Both the position numbers and the translations under genes were made by a program. A stretch of 64,000 bases of DNA, from contig NZ_JAQNDK010000002.1 of assembly GCF_028368935.1 (NCBI RefSeq), positions 2,356,001 through 2,420,000 of the forward strand. Reading direction: 5' to 3'. The stretch is from Sorangium aterium. Lineage in GTDB: Bacteria; Myxococcota_A; Polyangia; Polyangiales; Polyangiaceae. Shown in pieces: positions 62,218 to 64,000 of this stretch (position 1 is the stretch's first letter; every line of letters starts with the position of its first letter). Below the pieces are notes generated by a model. The model was not told where the DNA came from and did no database searches. It saw nothing but the letters and a program-made list of their open reading frames with translations.

Positions 62218-63264
62218 TCAGGGCGTCAGGGCGAAGCAGTAGATGCCGCCGTAGCCGCCGCCGCCGCCGACGGTGTTCGAGCCCTGCTGGGGGCCTCCTA
62301 TGTCCACGATGGTGACCCCCGGCGCGCACCCCGGTGCATTGTGAGACGTTATCCAGTGGGACCCGCTCCCGCCCCCGCCCGGGCCGCCGCCGCCGCCCCG
62401 CGGCCACGAGTGTCCAAGCTGCGGTCCACCCTCGGCCCTGTCTCCCGTCTTCGCCGTCCAGTCCTTGCACGTCGCCGTGGCGCCCTGGAGCTGCCCCTGG
62501 GCGTTGGAGCCCGTCAGGGTGTCGTGGTTGTCGACCGCGGGTTGGTTCGGATCGGGCTGGTGGTTGGGGACGCCGTCCTCGTTCGGCAGATCGTTCATGA
62601 TCGCCGCGTCGGCCCCGCTGGGACGCGTGTTGAGCAGCTCCTCCTTTTCGTTCGCGACCAGCCGGCCCAGCCGGTCGTACCAGGGCCCCTCGCCGATCCG
62701 GTCGATTGCGTTGACCTGATTCCCGTCCTCGCCTGCCGTGGCGCTCAGGAACGCGCGCCACGTCTTGCCCCCTGCGCCCGGGAGGCTCTTCTCGGCGATC
62801 GTCGCGCAGATCTTGTCCGCGCCGCGGAGACCGGCGCCCGGCCCCGTCTCCCCGAAGCGGAGGTCGCCCCCGAAGCCATCCTGGGAGCCCGACAGCTCCC
62901 GCATGGCGGCGAGGCTGGTCACGAAGAAGCTGAATCTCTCGGTCGTCCCGCCGCTCGCGGTGGATGAGGTGGTATCGCCGCTCGAGGTGGACGAGGTGGT
63001 ATCGCCGCTCGCGGTGGATGAGGTGGTGTCGCCGCTCGAGGTGGACGAGGTGGTGTCGCCGCCGGAGGTGGATGAGGTGGTGCCGCCGCCGGAGGTGGAC
63101 GAGGTGGTGCCGCCGCCGGAGGTGGATGAGGTGGTGCCGCCGCCGGAGGTGGTCGAGCCGTCGCTCGAGGTGTCCGCATCCGAGCCTGAACCGGAGCAGC
63201 CGACCACGTGCGAGAAGAGCGCGAGGGTCAGAGGCAGCAGCAAGTGGCGATAAGTGCGTGTCAT
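62218..63264 (-). CDS. Lipoprotein with nine-residue Ser/Thr/Gly repeats and C-terminal lectin-like domain
   Basis: A 348-residue protein with GGAG before the ATG. The signal ends LALFSHVVGC (lipobox). A linker of about seven copies of TTSSTSGGG/TTSSTSSGD follows (residues about 38-105). The C-terminal 230 residues (RFSFFVTSLAAMRELSGSQD, GLRGADKICATIAEKSLPGA, KTWRAFLSATAGEDGNQVNA, GIYCFALTP) look like the DUF1554/C-type-lectin-like domain common in myxobacterial surface proteins. A Gly-rich insert lies near residue 290. Probably surface-exposed; ligand unknown. Confidence 0.75.
   Translation of the reverse strand: MTRTYRHLLLPLTLALFSHVVGCSGSGSDADTSSDGSTTSGGGTTSSTSGGGTTSSTSGGGTTSSTSGGDTTSSTSSGDTTSSTASGDTTSSTSSGDTTSSTASGGTTERFSFFVTSLAAMRELSGSQDGFGGDLRFGETGPGAGLRGADKICATIAEKSLPGAGGKTWRAFLSATAGEDGNQVNAIDRIGEGPWYDRLGRLVANEKEELLNTRPSGADAAIMNDLPNEDGVPNHQPDPNQPAVDNHDTLTGSNAQGQLQGATATCKDWTAKTGDRAEGGPQLGHSWPRGGGGGPGGGGSGSHWITSHNAPGCAPGVTIVDIGGPQQGSNTVGGGGGYGGIYCFALTP
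62949..63150 (-). repeat. 27-bp tandem repeat within the lipoprotein linker
   Basis: About 7.5 copies of a 27-base unit (GGTGGATGAGGTGGT core on the plus strand) encode the Ser/Thr/Gly linker. Units alternate between two versions with GCTCGCGGT and GCTCGAGGT or GCCGGAGGT, which suggests duplication in pairs. Confidence 0.85.
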
Positions 63265-63925
63265 GGTCTCCGTTTCCTTTCTCGTGTTAAGCAGGAGGGC
63301 AGCCGCGCCGCGGGGCGGCGAGGCTCACTGGCATGGGAGGGCGCGCGGCAGGTCCTGCCCTCGGGGCGCTGCGAGCTGTCGCAGGAGGTGAGCCCCGCGA
63401 TCACCACCGGTCGTTCGAGCGGGGCCGAGATGACCCGATCGACCCGGCCGTGCGCGATCGCCATGGAGCCCACCGCCTTGCGCCCTCCGAGCCCGACGTG
63501 TCGTTGCTGCCAGCCGCACCCCCGAGGTCGAGCAGGCGAGAGACATGGGGATCACGGTCCAGCCGAGGGCGCCGGTGCCCCATCCGCCTGGCGGTGGGAA
63601 TTTCTCAATTCGGCAAACTTTTTGCAACACCCAGATGACTATGTGTCAGCGCCGCGGGATGGGAGGTCAATCTTTTTCGCGGGCTCTTGGATGGGATGTT
63701 CCGCCCAGAAGGTCGCGCTCTGTTGCGCGTGACGCCTTCTCCGCCACGAGCTCGCTCGCCGTCGGTCGGGCAGCATGGAGCTCCGAACGGACCCCGCGCG
63801 CGGCGCGTGCTCCCGCCCTCCAGAGCCGCTTTCCGTCATGCAACGCGGTCGTCCCGATTCGCGCCATCTGGTAAATTTGGAGTCGAGATCGATTCTTGGC
63901 CCCCTTTTGAACTTACGGAGGTTCC
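63265..63925. other. 661-bp intergenic region without a supported gene
   Basis: Frames here lack ribosome sites and domains. A minus-strand frame at 63261-63473 (AIAHGRVDRVISAPLERPVV) reads protein-like over about 40 residues but ends in Arg/Pro-rich sequence, so it could be a gene fragment. AT-rich stretches at 63600-63640 and 63868-63916 may hold the promoter for the gene at 63926. Confidence 0.45.
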
Positions 63926-64000
63926 ATGTCTTTGGGTTCCCGCGCATTCCCGCCCACGCTTGCCGCCCTCGGTGTCGCCGCCCTCGTCTCGCTGCCCGGC
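63926..64000 (+). CDS. Start of an exported protein, cut by the window edge
   Basis: ATG at 63926 with GGAGG 5 bases upstream. The 25 visible codons give MSLGSRAFPPTLAALGVAAL and VSLPG, a signal-peptide-like hydrophobic N-terminus. Nothing more can be said without the downstream sequence. Confidence 0.55.
   Translation, partial: MSLGSRAFPPTLAALGVAALVSLPG

Noticed and set aside
63261-63473. Protein-like minus-strand frame of 70 codons
   Set aside because: No ribosome site, no recognisable domain and an Arg/Pro-rich end; kept only as a possible fragment in the gap description.

Overview
The window is very GC-rich, with almost no non-G/C third positions. It is dense in secreted lipoproteins with low-complexity Gly/Ser/Thr linkers, hybrid histidine kinases, Hanks-type Ser/Thr kinases and DUF1592/DUF1552 pairs. 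This combination points to a large-genome myxobacterium of the Sorangium/Polyangium type; that assignment is inference from gene content. I found no rRNA, tRNA, CRISPR array or insertion sequence. Because of the GC content, long spurious reading frames run antisense to most genes, and I left them out.

Layout. 1-9.8 kb: the start of a molybdopterin oxidoreductase (cut by the window edge), three small membrane proteins (low-affinity iron permease type, MgtC, MarC), a divergent NmrA-like/SnoaL-like pair with an AraC regulator, a beta-helix lipoprotein, a glutathione transferase and an ArsR-DUF2087-GIY-YIG fusion with twin operators. 10-18.8 kb: a 1300-residue hybrid kinase, lipoproteins, an aldo/keto reductase, an exported class V aminotransferase-like enzyme and a VOC protein. 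18.8-21.2 kb: a phased hexamer array, a gene remnant, a stand-alone protoglobin, a 105-bp hairpin element and a MarR regulator with a perfect palindromic operator.

21.3-28.3 kb is the most unusual block. It is a tightly packed six-gene plus-strand operon: a membrane-anchored protein, an HEVGH metalloprotease-like protein, a CHAT protease homologue that has lost both catalytic residues, an intact CHAT protease with a C-terminal beta domain, a small protein, and an astacin-like metalloprotease that shares a short motif with the small protein. I read it as a candidate proteolytic cascade with no description I know of. Facing it, from 28.5 to 45.3 kb on the minus strand, are two tandem paralogues of about 1900 residues (pseudokinase, active kinase, STAND-type NTPase, transmembrane segment, 14 WD40 repeats). 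They are followed by a class 3 lipase, a helix-hairpin-helix protein, an APH-type phosphotransferase and an RNA ligase.

45.6-64 kb: a second hybrid kinase, a Cys-rich lipoprotein, DUF1993 and UPF0262-like genes flanking a 127-bp long palindrome, a second NmrA-like/AraC divergent pair, a B12-binding radical SAM enzyme with a small lipoprotein, a DUF1592/DUF1552 pair, a cupin, a VOC protein, a secreted protein with a CBM5/12-like C-terminus, a membrane-anchored Clp_N-ClpS fusion, a Ser/Thr/Gly-repeat lipoprotein and the first codons of an exported protein at the right edge.
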